Positions 8,193-16,899 of a stretch of 64,000 nt of DNA are shown piece by piece. Source of the DNA: JASLEW01 sp035544875. Lineage in GTDB: Bacteria; Acidobacteriota; Thermoanaerobaculia; Multivoradales; UBA5704. The notes under the pieces are model-generated. The model did no database searches and was not told where the DNA came from. It saw only the letters and a list, made by a program, of their open reading frames with translations. Position 1 is the stretch's first letter; every line of letters starts with the position of its first letter. Both the position numbers and the translations under genes were made by a program. The stretch covers positions 59,263 to 123,262 of the forward strand of contig DASZZP010000019.1 of NCBI GenBank assembly GCA_035544875.1, in the 5' to 3' direction.

Positions 8193-10797
8193 CGTCGCAC
8201 CCTCGAGCTCGGCAGCGGGCTGTTGCCGCCGCCATGAAGGCGCTGAAGATGCCGGCGACAGCAGCGGCGGCGCAGCCGAGGGCCAAGAGGCGCAGGCCCC
8301 AGCTCCAGGCGTCGGGGCGGTACGCGAGGAAGGCAAGGTGGTGGCCGGGGGAAACACGGAAGCCGAGGAAGGCGGCGTTGACGCGAAGCAGAGGCGCGGG
8401 GCGGTCGTCGAGCCGCAGCTTCCAGCCGCGGGCTTGACTGACGCTCGAAGCCACCAGGCAGCCAGTCGGGGTGTCGAGCTCGAGCTCGAAGCCGTTCGGC
8501 TGGACCCGAGCGATGCGAACCCGGCCGCGAGCCGGCGTCTCCGCCGCCGCCGGCGGTCCGCTCTCTTCGACCAGGGCGCTGGCCGCGAAATCCTGGTTGG
8601 CGAGCGCGGCGGCGGCGGAGACGGACGGTGCAGCGACCTGACGCGCCGGCACGAAGAACAGCGGCAGCGCCCGCGGGTTGCGCCAGATCCGGCCGCCCAG
8701 GCCGTCCCACACCGGCTGCCACGGCGGCGGCAGCCAGCGGCCATGGCGCTCGAGCATGTAGCGCACTCCGAGGTAGTCGAGCAGCGGTTGCGGCAGACGA
8801 TTGGGGGCGAGAAGGACGAAGCGGCCGAACTGGTAGCGGGGCGAAAGGCCGCGGCCGACCACCAGGGCGGCGGCGGCGGGCTGCATCGGGTCGTCGGCGC
8901 GGGCGTCCCAGAGTCCATAGTAGGCGCCCAGGTTGGGCATCAGGTCGAAGCCCTCGGCGAGGACGCGGAAGGGGGTGTCGGCTTCGCGGGTGCGCGCCGC
9001 GAGCCAGGCCACCGCCGGCGGCGGCGAGAGATCGAAGCGCGACGGCAGGACCGGCAGGTAGCGGCCCCCGAGGAGACCCAGGTCGAGGACCAGGCCGGCG
9101 ACGGCGACCCACGGCGTCCAGTTCTCACATCGCGAGCGGTGGCGGGTCTGAACTGCCACCGCCTTCGGCGAGCCCGAGGGATGAAACACGGTCCTGCGAT
9201 GTGGCTGTTGAGGCCTGCTCGAAGCATCTATCGGATCGCCCCCCGCAACCCCTCGATCCCCTTCCCACCCCTCCGGGGGAGAAGGGGACGCCCCCTCCCC
9301 TGACGCACTGACCAGTTTCGTTTGAGCTGCGGCACCGACGGCGGAGCCTGAGCGGCGAGCCCGCGACAGCAGCGGCACGATCAGGGCGGCGGCGACAGCG
9401 GCGGCGCCGGCCAGCGTGGCGACCCACCAGAGGCGCTGCCAGGGTTCGGACGGCGGCGGGTGAAGGGCAAGGGCGGCAGCTGTGGCGGCGACCGCCGAGG
9501 CAGCCGTCCACCTGGCGGAGCGCCGGCGAAGCAGCTCGTCGAGGCCGAGCCCGGCGGCGACCGCGACCGCAAGGACCCAGAACAAGCGCAGGCGGCCGTG
9601 CGCGGCCTGGCCGAGTCCGGGGATCGCCGCGGCGAGCTCGAAGAAGGGCGGCAGCCGCATCGCCGCCAGCAACGCCGCGAGTCCGGCGGCGACGATGGCC
9701 AGGCAGCGGCCACGCAGCGCCGCCGCCGCGGCGAGCGCCAGGGCGAGCGGCAGCAGGCCAGCGTAGCCGCTGCAAAGCTCGTTGAAGTTGGCCGGTCCGC
9801 GCCAGTTGCCGTCGCGCGGACTGCCATAGACCAGCGGCGAGACAGTCGGCGCCAGGACTGACGCCGTGAAAGACGGCGGCTCGGCCGCTTGCGGATCGTT
9901 TGCCAGCATTGCGGCGCGGACGCTGTCGGGAATCGCCGCCACGACCGGCAGGAGAACCGGGGCCGACAGACAGGCGCTGAGTGCGCTTGCGGCCCCGAGG
10001 CGGAGGAGGAAGCGGCCGGAAGGCGGCGCGCCTGGCTGGATCTGCGGCGGCCGGACGAGCAGGGCCAGGGTGACTGCCGCCGCCGCGAGGGCGGTGAAAG
10101 CCAGGGTCTCCGGATGGCCGCTGGTCGCGAGGCCGCAGCCGCAGGCCACCAGGCCGGTGAAAGACGCGCGCTCGCCTCGGCGGAGGGTCACCAGACCGAG
10201 CAGCACTCCGGGCACCCACATCGCCGCCAACCCCAGCGGGTGATAGGCCCAGCAGACCGCGTACGCCGAAAAAGCGAAGGCGAAGGCGCCCAGGGTGGCG
10301 CCGGCCCGTCGCGCGCCGAGCGCGGCGAGCAGAGCGTCGGCGAGCAGCAGGCCAAGGAAGGTCTGCCAGGCCGCCACCACAGTGAGGGCGCGCAGCGGCG
10401 GCAGTGGCAGGGCGAGAAGGTGGAGCGGCGACCAGGGCGCCGATATCCCGTTGTCGGCGAGCGGCTGGCCGGTGCCCAGCTCGTGCGCCCAGAGCGGCAG
10501 CTCGCCGGCGAGCAGGCGCTGGCGCACCAGGGCACGGAAAGGCAGGAACTGCAGCGGCACATCGGAGAGCAGGTCGTTCTGCGGCCGCTCGCCCAGGGGC
10601 GCCACCTCGCTCCAGGGACGCCACTGGTAGGCAATGTCGGTCGGCACCTGTACGGCCGGGGTCGCGAGCGGCGCGGCGAAGAAGAGAGCGCTGGCGGCCA
10701 GGTAGGCGGCCACCCAGGCCCACGGCGGGGCGGGCCGCCACCAGCGCACCAGCGCCGCGATCAATCCGCCGCCGAGCAGGAAGACGATGAGCGCCAT
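8167..10797 (-). CDS. Large polytopic membrane protein, YfhO-like, with in-frame repeat insertion
   Basis: About 876 residues with an N-terminal membrane segment (MALIVFLLGGGLIAALV) and many further hydrophobic helices. The early loop with PLWAHELGTGQPLADNG and the TSGHPET segment resemble the YfhO and related lipid-linked sugar transferase class, whose members act in cell-wall or polysaccharide glycosylation. The C-terminal 250 residues form a soluble beta-rich domain ending in one or two membrane helices. ATG 10797 lies 23 bases after tatD and starts with a membrane helix; a longer frame to 11274 only runs antiparallel to tatD. Residues about 497-546 are encoded by a copy of a dispersed palindromic repeat. 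The stop overlaps nif3. The membrane-protein nature is clear; the family call is moderate. Confidence 0.7.
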   Translation of the reverse strand: MALIVFLLGGGLIAALVRWWRPAPPWAWVAAYLAASALFFAAPLATPAVQVPTDIAYQWRPWSEVAPLGERPQNDLLSDVPLQFLPFRALVRQRLLAGELPLWAHELGTGQPLADNGISAPWSPLHLLALPLPPLRALTVVAAWQTFLGLLLADALLAALGARRAGATLGAFAFAFSAYAVCWAYHPLGLAAMWVPGVLLGLVTLRRGERASFTGLVACGCGLATSGHPETLAFTALAAAAVTLALLVRPPQIQPGAPPSGRFLLRLGAASALSACLSAPVLLPVVAAIPDSVRAAMLANDPQAAEPPSFTASVLAPTVSPLVYGSPRDGNWRGPANFNELCSGYAGLLPLALALAAAAALRGRCLAIVAAGLAALLAAMRLPPFFELAAAIPGLGQAAHGRLRLFWVLAVAVAAGLGLDELLRRRSARWTAASAVAATAAALALHPPPSEPWQRLWWVATLAGAAAVAAALIVPLLSRARRSGSAVGAAAQTKLVSASGEGASPSPPEGWEGDRGVAGGDPIDASSRPQQPHRRTVFHPSGSPKAVAVQTRHRSRCENWTPWVAVAGLVLDLGLLGGRYLPVLPSRFDLSPPPAVAWLAARTREADTPFRVLAEGFDLMPNLGAYYGLWDARADDPMQPAAAALVVGRGLSPRYQFGRFVLLAPNRLPQPLLDYLGVRYMLERHGRWLPPPWQPVWDGLGGRIWRNPRALPLFFVPARQVAAPSVSAAAALANQDFAASALVEESGPPAAAETPARGRVRIARVQPNGFELELDTPTGCLVASSVSQARGWKLRLDDRPAPLLRVNAAFLGFRVSPGHHLAFLAYRPDAWSWGLRLLALGCAAAAVAGIFSAFMAAATARCRARGCDVRRGWARR
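9161..9308 (-). repeat. Dispersed repeat family B, copy inside the YfhO-like gene
   Basis: On the minus strand this copy carries the family landmarks in order: GGGAGGGGGCGTCCCCTTC, then GGGAAGGGGATCGAGG, GTTGCGGGGGGCGATCCGAT, GATGCTTCGAG and GCCACATCGCAG. CCCCTTC and GAAGGGG form a hairpin around a C/G-rich centre. Copies of the same order lie between genes at 30.43 and 43.52 kb. Here it is translated in frame as a hydrophilic segment between membrane helices (about residues 497-546). Confidence 0.85.
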
Positions 10798-10820
10798 GGT
10801 GGGCCGCGCGGTCCCTCTCC

Positions 10821-11681
10821 TCAGGCCGGTTGCGGCGCCGCCGCCTTGGTGAAGAGGCGGAAGAAGTTCTCGCTGGTGCGGCGGGCGACCTCGGCGGCGC
10901 TCTCGCCGGTCTCCTGAGCGAGGCGGGCGGCCACCTCGACGACGTAGGCGGGGCGGTTGGGGCGGCCGCGGTAGGGGACCGGGGCGAGATAGGGGGTGTC
11001 GGTCTCGACCAGGGCGCGGTCGGGAGGCAGGATGGCGAGCACCTCGCGCACGTTGGCGGCCTTGGGGAAAGTGATCATCCCCGAGAGTCCGAGGTAGATG
11101 CCGTCGCCCAGGATGGCGAACAGCTCGCGCGCCATGAGCAGGCCGCCAGAGAAGGAGTGGAAATCGGCCGCCAGGCCGCGGAAATCCGTCGCGCGCGCCG
11201 CGGCGAGCATCGCCTCGTTGCTGTCGCGGTTGTGCACCACGGCGGGAAGGCCGAGCTCGACGGCGAGCGACCACTGCTCGCGCAGCACGCTCTCCTGGAC
11301 GCTGCGCGGCGCATGGTCATAGAAGAAATCCAGGCCGCACTCCCCCACCGCCACCGCACGGGGATCGGCGAGCAGCGCGGCAAGCCGGTCACGGTCGCCA
11401 CCGCGGCCGCCGCGCCAGCTCGCGGCCTCGTGCGGGTGCACGCCCAGGGCGCACCAGACGTCGGCGTGGCGGTGGCAGAGGGCGAGGATCTCCTCGGCCT
11501 CGTCGAGGCGGATTGCCGGCACCAGAAAGCCGCGCACTCCGCGCTCCCGCGCCTCGTCGAGCGCGCGCTCGCGCTCGGGGGCGGCGAGGCTCTGGAGGTG
11601 ACAGTGGGAGTCGATCGGTCCCGAGCGCTCGTCCACCGCCGCGGCGGCGGCCTTCGCCCCTTCCAGAGGGGGGGCGCTCAC
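10821..11681 (-). CDS. tatD: TatD-family metal-dependent hydrolase
   Basis: TIM-barrel metallohydrolase of the TatD DNase family (3'-5' exonuclease/deaminated-DNA repair activities reported for homologs). The motifs are present in order: IDSHCHLQ (HxH), VGECGLDFFY (Glu), PAVVHNRD (His), FHSFSG (His) and LVETDTPYLAPVPYRG (Asp). The N-terminal 20 residues precede the barrel and are Ala-rich. The start overlaps the metG stop by ATGA, a pairing of metG with tatD seen in many bacteria, where the two are often co-transcribed. Length (286) is slightly above the usual 255-265 because of the N-terminal extension. Confidence 0.93.
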   Translation of the reverse strand: MSAPPLEGAKAAAAAVDERSGPIDSHCHLQSLAAPERERALDEARERGVRGFLVPAIRLDEAEEILALCHRHADVWCALGVHPHEAASWRGGRGGDRDRLAALLADPRAVAVGECGLDFFYDHAPRSVQESVLREQWSLAVELGLPAVVHNRDSNEAMLAAARATDFRGLAADFHSFSGGLLMARELFAILGDGIYLGLSGMITFPKAANVREVLAILPPDRALVETDTPYLAPVPYRGRPNRPAYVVEVAARLAQETGESAAEVARRTSENFFRLFTKAAAPQPA

Positions 11682-13699
11682 CCGACGCGGGTGCCGTCGG
11701 GCACCGGCGCTGCCGGGTGGAGCAGGACCGGCGCGCCGTCGACCGAGGCCGCCAGCACCATGCCGTGCGACTCGACCCCCATCAGCTTCGCCGGCTCGAG
11801 GTTGGCGACCACCACGACCTGGCGGCCGACGAGCTCTTCGGGCCGGTAGACGAGCGCGATGCCGGCCACCACTGTCCGGCTCTCGCCGCCCAGGTCGACG
11901 GTCAGCTTGAGCAGCTTCTTCGACTTGGCGACCGGCTCGGCGGCGCGGATGGTCGCCACCCGCAGCTCGCTTTCCATGAAGCGATCGATGGAGATCGTGG
12001 CCGGTACGGCGGCGGCTGCCGCCGCCGCGGATGCCGGTGGGACGGAGGCGGCAGGCGGCGGCGCGGCCTTAGGATCGCCCGCGTCGCCCGCATCACCCGC
12101 AGGCAGGGCGCTGGCCGGAACCGCGACCGCCGGCGGCGCGGGAAGGGGGACATCGGCCATGAAAGCCTCCTTGTCGATCAGCGGGAAGATGGTCGTCGGC
12201 TCCGGCAGCGGCGCGTCGCAGAGGGTGCCGCCCCAAGCCAGCGCATCCAGGCTGCCGGGCACCGGCGCGGCTACGGCGCGCAGGATCCCCGGCGCGACGC
12301 GCGGCATGAACGGCAGCAGGCCGGTCGCCACGATGCGGATCGCTTCGAGCCCGTTCCACAGGATGCGCGCCAGGCGGTCGCTCGCCCCTTCCGACTTGAT
12401 CAGGTTCCAGGGCTCGCGGCTGACCAGGTACTGGTTGGTCTCGGCAAGCAGCTTCCACAGGCTCTTCAACGCCTGCTGGAAGGCCAGCTCCGCCATCGCC
12501 TTGCGGTAGCCGGCTGTCGCCTGGCCGGCGGCGGCGATCAGCGGGTTCTGGGTGCAGGTCTGGAAAGGCGTGCGGCCGCCAAAGGCAGTGCGCGACAGGG
12601 TCACCACCCGTTTCACAGTGTTGCCGAGGTCCTTGGCGAGATCGCTGTTGTAACGATCGACGAAAGCCTCGTCCGAGAAGCTCGCGTCCTGGCCGAAGAC
12701 CATCTCGCGCAGCAGGAAATAGCGCAGGCTGTCGGCGCCAAAGCGCGCTACCAGCTCATCGGGCCGCACGATGTTGCCGGCCGACTTGGAGACCTTGCGG
12801 CCGTCGCGCTGCCACCAGCCGTGCGCCCATACCGTGGTCGGCAGCGGCAGGCCCGCCGACATCAGGAAGGCAGGCCAGTAAACCGCGTGAAAACGCAGGA
12901 TGTCCTTGCCGATCATGTGCATGCGCATCGTACCTTCGGCCCAGAACCGGCGGTACAGCGGGCTGGGCTCGGAGCCCAGCCCGAGCGCGCTGACGTAGTT
13001 GGTCAGCGCATCGAGCCATACGTAGACGGTCTGGCCCGCGTGGCCGGGGAAGCGAATCCCCCATTCCAAGTTGGCGCGGCTGACCGAGAGGTCGCGCAGG
13101 CCGGCCTCGACGAAAGAGCGCATTTCGTTGGCGCGGCTGGATGGGCGAACCGCTTCGGGATGGGCCGCGTACCAATCGAGCAACGGCTGTTGATAGCGCG
13201 ACAGGCGGAAAAAGACGTTCTGCTCCGATTTCCATTCGACGCCGAGCTCCACGTGGACGGGACATCGCTTGCCCGGCAGCAGCTCTTTCTCGGTGTAGAA
13301 GGTTTCGCAGGGAGAGCAATACCACCCTTCGTGCGTGGCGACGTAGAAATCGCCGGCGGCATCGATGCGCCGGATCATCTCGATCACGCCGCGCTCGTGG
13401 CGCTCTTCGGTGGTGCGCACGAAGTCGTCGTAGGAGAAACCGAAGGTCTCCTTGAGCTCGTCGTAGCGCGAGACTACCCGATCGGCGAGCTCGAGCGGCG
13501 TGATTCCCTCGCGCCGCGCCGCCCGCTCTATATTCTGGCCGTGCTCGTCGGTGCCGGAGAGAAAGCGCACCTCCTCGCCGGCCAGGCGGTGATAGCGCGC
13601 CAGGGTATCGGCCGCAGTCGTCGTGAAGATGTGCCCGATATGGGGCAGATCGTTCACGTAGTAGATGGGGGTGGTGATGAAAAAGGTCGTGGTGGCCAT
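11678..13699 (-). CDS. metG: Methionyl-tRNA synthetase with C-terminal tRNA-binding domain
   Basis: Charges tRNA-Met. The class I signature HIGH is at residues 20-23 (YYVNDLPHIGHIF) and the KMSKS loop appears as KVSKSAGN near residue 303. The zinc knuckle CSPC followed by KRCPVH near residues 127-147 is of the single-knuckle type. The anticodon-binding helices follow. An Ala/Pro-rich linker (about 520-560) leads to a Trbp111/EMAP-like tRNA-binding domain from about 563 to the end (FMESELRVATIRAAEPVAKS, VVVANLEPAKLMGVESHGM). The V in place of M in KMSKS is a tolerated variant. It overlaps tatD by four bases and follows hslO by 27. Confidence 0.97.
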   Translation of the reverse strand: MATTTFFITTPIYYVNDLPHIGHIFTTTAADTLARYHRLAGEEVRFLSGTDEHGQNIERAARREGITPLELADRVVSRYDELKETFGFSYDDFVRTTEERHERGVIEMIRRIDAAGDFYVATHEGWYCSPCETFYTEKELLPGKRCPVHVELGVEWKSEQNVFFRLSRYQQPLLDWYAAHPEAVRPSSRANEMRSFVEAGLRDLSVSRANLEWGIRFPGHAGQTVYVWLDALTNYVSALGLGSEPSPLYRRFWAEGTMRMHMIGKDILRFHAVYWPAFLMSAGLPLPTTVWAHGWWQRDGRKVSKSAGNIVRPDELVARFGADSLRYFLLREMVFGQDASFSDEAFVDRYNSDLAKDLGNTVKRVVTLSRTAFGGRTPFQTCTQNPLIAAAGQATAGYRKAMAELAFQQALKSLWKLLAETNQYLVSREPWNLIKSEGASDRLARILWNGLEAIRIVATGLLPFMPRVAPGILRAVAAPVPGSLDALAWGGTLCDAPLPEPTTIFPLIDKEAFMADVPLPAPPAVAVPASALPAGDAGDAGDPKAAPPPAASVPPASAAAAAAAVPATISIDRFMESELRVATIRAAEPVAKSKKLLKLTVDLGGESRTVVAGIALVYRPEELVGRQVVVVANLEPAKLMGVESHGMVLAASVDGAPVLLHPAAPVPDGTRVG

Positions 13700-13726
13700 G
13701 GCTTGCGCCGGGGCGCTCGCGGCGCC

Positions 13727-14677
13727 TCAGCTCGGCAGCGCCTCGTCGGCCGGGACCAGCTCGTGGGCCGTGAAGCGGTAGTGATTGCCGCAGAACACAC
13801 AGTCTGCTTCGATGGCGCCGTCTTCCTCGGCCAGGTAGTTGCGGTCCTCGGCAGAGAGCAGCACGAGGTGCTGTTGCAGCCGCTCGCGGCTGCAGCGGCA
13901 GTGATAGCGCAGCGGCCGGGCTTCCTTGACCTCGCGGTCCAGCCCGGCGAGGACGGCATCGAGCATGCCTTCGACGCCGCCTTGCTCGAGCAGCCAGCTC
14001 ACCCCGGCGATGCCGGCGACGTTGCGCTCGAGGCGGGCCACCGTTTCCTCTGGGGCGCCGGGCATCATCTCGACGATCACGCCGCCGGCCGCGGCGATTC
14101 CGGTCTTGCGGCCGAGCACCCCGACCAGCACTGCCGGTTTGCTCTGCTCGCTCTGCGTGAGGTAATAGGCGAGGTCCTCGCCGATCTCGCCGCTGACCAG
14201 CTCGACGTGGCTGTGATAGCTGCCCCCATCGCCATACTCGCGCAGCACCCGCAGCCGGCCGCTGCCTACCGCTGTCCCCACGGCGAGCTTGGCGTTCGGC
14301 AGATCGGGCACCACCACCTGCGGGTCGCCGACGGTGCCCCGAATATTGCCTTCCTGGTCGACTTCGACCAGCACCTGGCGCAGCGGCCCGTCGCCGCGGA
14401 TGTCGAGCACCAGGCGGCTCGGGGTCTTGGTTGCCAGGCGCAGGAGCATCGAAGCCCCGGCCACCGCGCGCCCGAGCGCGGCTGCCGCCACGGGGGTCAG
14501 GTCGAGGCGGTCGCGCACTTCGCGCACGATGTCGGTGACGTCGGCCGCCACCCAACGCAACGCACCGCGGCCGGCGAGGCCGAGCTGCAGCCTCTGTTCG
14601 CCAACCGTGGCCGCGGCGGGGCAATCCGGCATGCCGCTCTCGGTGGTGTCGGCGGTTGGCGTGATGGGTCTTGTCAT
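13727..14677 (-). CDS. hslO: Hsp33 redox-regulated chaperonin
   Basis: Cytoplasmic holdase switched on by oxidation of a zinc site. The substrate-binding domain is typical (ALGRAVAGASMLLRLATK, GDGPLRQVLVEVD, VGVLGRKTGIAAAGGVIVEMMPG). The C-terminal redox switch is complete: CRCS near residue 260 and CVFCG near residue 292 give the four zinc-binding cysteines (CxC and CxxC). ATG 14677 overlaps the larC stop by ATGA and gives 316 residues, slightly longer than usual. A frame running further upstream is only antiparallel to larC. It sits within the minus-strand operon between larC and metG. Confidence 0.95.
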   Translation of the reverse strand: MTRPITPTADTTESGMPDCPAAATVGEQRLQLGLAGRGALRWVAADVTDIVREVRDRLDLTPVAAAALGRAVAGASMLLRLATKTPSRLVLDIRGDGPLRQVLVEVDQEGNIRGTVGDPQVVVPDLPNAKLAVGTAVGSGRLRVLREYGDGGSYHSHVELVSGEIGEDLAYYLTQSEQSKPAVLVGVLGRKTGIAAAGGVIVEMMPGAPEETVARLERNVAGIAGVSWLLEQGGVEGMLDAVLAGLDREVKEARPLRYHCRCSRERLQQHLVLLSAEDRNYLAEEDGAIEADCVFCGNHYRFTAHELVPADEALPS

Positions 14678-16197
14678 ATAGAACGAGTCCCAGCGCTTGG
14701 GTCGGCCGCCGGGTCCCGGCCCGTGCTCCGTGCTTCGAGCGCTGCCTCTTCTTGCCCCGCGGGCGAGGCGCCGGCCAGTGCCAGGAGGGCGGCCCGATAG
14801 ACCTCTCGCCAGGGTACACCGCCGGCAAGCGCCAGCCGCCGGCAGTCCTCGAACTCCGGCGCTGCCGCCAGCGGACGCTCGCCCAGCCTTCCTCGCTTGA
14901 CGCGCACCGTGCCGAAAGCGGTCTCGACCTCCTGCGTGACGCGCTCCGCCTCGAAGCGCGCTGCCATGTGATAACGGCAGCCGAGCGATCCGGATTCCAG
15001 GAGCAGGATGCCGGCCAGCTGCTCGAGCCGCTCGACCCGGCAGAGCACGCTGACCAGGATGCCGGGGCGGCTCTTCTTCATCGTCACCGGCGTGAAGTAG
15101 ACGTCCAGAGCGCCCGCCTCCAGCAGGCGCTCCATGAGGAAGCCGAAGCCCTCGCCGGAGAGGTTGTCGACCTCGCATTCGAGAACCGCCACCTGTGCGG
15201 GCCCCGAGGCCGTCCCGTGCCCTGACGGTCCGGCCGGCGATCCCTGGCTCTCGACGCCGGCGGGGGCGGCATGGGAGCCTGCCGCTGCCGTGCCCCCGCT
15301 CCTGGCGGTCTGCGCCGCCGCCGGGCGACCGCGAAGCAGACGGACCGCGTTCGGCTGGGCCGCAACTTCCTTCTTGCCCAGCCCATAGCCGGTCGCTTCC
15401 AGCACCAGCGGCGGGATCTCGACGAACTCGTCGACCAGCTCGGCCAGGAGCACCGCTCCGGTCGGCGTGGTCAGCTCGCCTCCCCGACCACCATGGATCG
15501 GCACCCCTCGCAGCAGCTCGGCGGTGGCGGGCGCCGGCACCGGCAAGTCGCCATGCGCGGTCCGCACCCGGCCGCTGCCGACGTTGACCGGGCCGCAGGT
15601 GAGCCGCTCCGGCGCCAGGAACTCGATCGCCGCGGCGGCCCCTACCAGGTCGACGATCGAGTCGACCGCGCCCACCTCGTGAAAGTGGATCCGCTCGACC
15701 GGTAGGCCATGGGCCCGCGCCTCTGCATCGCCGAGGCGCGCGAAGAGCCGGAGCGCGCGCTCCTTGACCGGCGGCCGCAGGCCGCTGGCAGCGAGCAGCT
15801 CTTGGATCTGGCGCAGATCGCGCGAATGCCCACCTTGCTCGCTACGCCACGCGGCGCGGAAATCGTCGTGGTCGTCCCCGTGGTCGTGCGCGTGGTCATG
15901 AAGATGCCCATGCTCGTGGCCATGGTCGTGCGGGTGGTGATCCCGCTGGTGGCCATGGCCGGCGGCGACCTCTTCCGGGTCAGGGCCCTCGAGCGGCCGG
16001 CCGTCGAGAAGCACCCGGAAGCGGGTGCCCACGAATCCGCCTCGCGATGCCTTGCGGCTCTCGACGGTCACGCCCGCCAGGCCGAGCAGCGCGACCGCCT
16101 CGGCGACCACGTCGAGCGGCATGCCGAGATCGAGGCAAGCGCCAAGGAACATGTCGCCCGCCAACCCGCTCGCGCAGTCCAGGTGATAGATCGCCAT
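14674..16197 (-). CDS. larC: LarC-type nickel-insertion protein (DUF111)
   Basis: CTP-dependent nickel chelatase that completes the nickel-pincer nucleotide cofactor of lactate racemase-type enzymes. The start MAIYHLDCASGLAGDMFLGACL is diagnostic. A His/Asp-rich loop follows (residues about 80-112, repeated HDHGHEHGH-like units), typical of nickel-handling members. Later blocks are IHFHEVGAVDSIVD and TPTGAVLLAEL; the C-terminal half has VAVLECEVDNLSGEGFGFLM and KKSRPGILVSVLC. No larA, larB or larE lies in the window, so its client enzyme is elsewhere. It overlaps hslO by ATGA and follows radC by 12 bases. No sign of the programmed frameshift that splits larC in some lactobacilli. Confidence 0.93.
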   Translation of the reverse strand: MAIYHLDCASGLAGDMFLGACLDLGMPLDVVAEAVALLGLAGVTVESRKASRGGFVGTRFRVLLDGRPLEGPDPEEVAAGHGHQRDHHPHDHGHEHGHLHDHAHDHGDDHDDFRAAWRSEQGGHSRDLRQIQELLAASGLRPPVKERALRLFARLGDAEARAHGLPVERIHFHEVGAVDSIVDLVGAAAAIEFLAPERLTCGPVNVGSGRVRTAHGDLPVPAPATAELLRGVPIHGGRGGELTTPTGAVLLAELVDEFVEIPPLVLEATGYGLGKKEVAAQPNAVRLLRGRPAAAQTARSGGTAAAGSHAAPAGVESQGSPAGPSGHGTASGPAQVAVLECEVDNLSGEGFGFLMERLLEAGALDVYFTPVTMKKSRPGILVSVLCRVERLEQLAGILLLESGSLGCRYHMAARFEAERVTQEVETAFGTVRVKRGRLGERPLAAAPEFEDCRRLALAGGVPWREVYRAALLALAGASPAGQEEAALEARSTGRDPAADPSAGTRSI

Positions 16198-16209
16198 CGT
16201 GGCGCAACG

Positions 16210-16899
16210 CTACCATGCCGCCTTCTCGCGCAGCGAAACCCAGCGGCCCGCGGTACCTAGGACCAGGTGGTCGACCAGCTCGACCCCGACCACCGCCGCC
16301 GCCTCGGCCATGCGGCGGGTGAACTGGAGGTCCTCGGCGCTCGGAGATGGATCGCCGCTCGGGTGGGTGTGGAAGAGCACTACCCCGGCGGCGCCGCGCA
16401 GCAGGCACTCTTTGAGGATCTCGCGCGGCTCGACCGCGGCGCGCGACAGGGTGCCGCGGAAGATCTCGCGCTCGCCCAGCAGGCGGTGACGGAGATCGAG
16501 AAAGAGGGCGCCCATGACTTCCTGGTCGCGCTGCTGGTAGCGCAGCGACAGATAGAGCGCCACCTCGGCTGGCCGGCGCAGCGGCTTGCGCTCCGGAACC
16601 TGGTCACGTGCCAGGCGGCGTCCGATCTCGATCGCCGCCAGCAGGCTCGCTGACTTGGCCGGCCCCACTCCGGGACGGCGCAGAGTGAGCGGAGTGGCCG
16701 CGAGCAGGCCGCCCAGGCCGCCGCTGTCGCGCAGCAGCACCATCGCCAGGCGCAGGGCCGAGGCGCCGGCATGCCCGGTGCGCAGCAGCACGGCCAGCAG
16801 CTCGGCATCCGAGAGGGCGTCGCTCCCCTGCTCGAGCAGGCGCTCGCGCGGCCGCTCCGCCTCCGGCAGCTCGCGGATCAGCCAGTCGACCGCCGGCAT
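16210..16899 (-). CDS. radC: RadC/UPF0758 JAB-domain protein
   Basis: RadC family member. Residues 1-95 form the helical N-terminal domain with a helix-hairpin-helix (LRRPGVGPAKSASLLAAIEIGRR). Residues about 105-229 are a JAB/MPN metalloprotease-like domain with the full HTHPSGDPSPSAED metal motif. The family is widespread; the old name refers to a mis-mapped radiation phenotype and its function remains unsettled. ATG 16899 is chosen because it starts at the family N-terminus (VDWLIRELPEAERPRERLL); it overlaps the sirtuin 3' end by 22 bases. The stop is TAG, 12 bases before larC. Confidence 0.9.
   Translation of the reverse strand: MPAVDWLIRELPEAERPRERLLEQGSDALSDAELLAVLLRTGHAGASALRLAMVLLRDSGGLGGLLAATPLTLRRPGVGPAKSASLLAAIEIGRRLARDQVPERKPLRRPAEVALYLSLRYQQRDQEVMGALFLDLRHRLLGEREIFRGTLSRAAVEPREILKECLLRGAAGVVLFHTHPSGDPSPSAEDLQFTRRMAEAAAVVGVELVDHLVLGTAGRWVSLREKAAW

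Noticed and set aside
11513..14800. 1,095-codon plus-strand open frame opposite metG and hslO
   Set aside because: Antisense to two certain genes; composition is that of a mirror frame.
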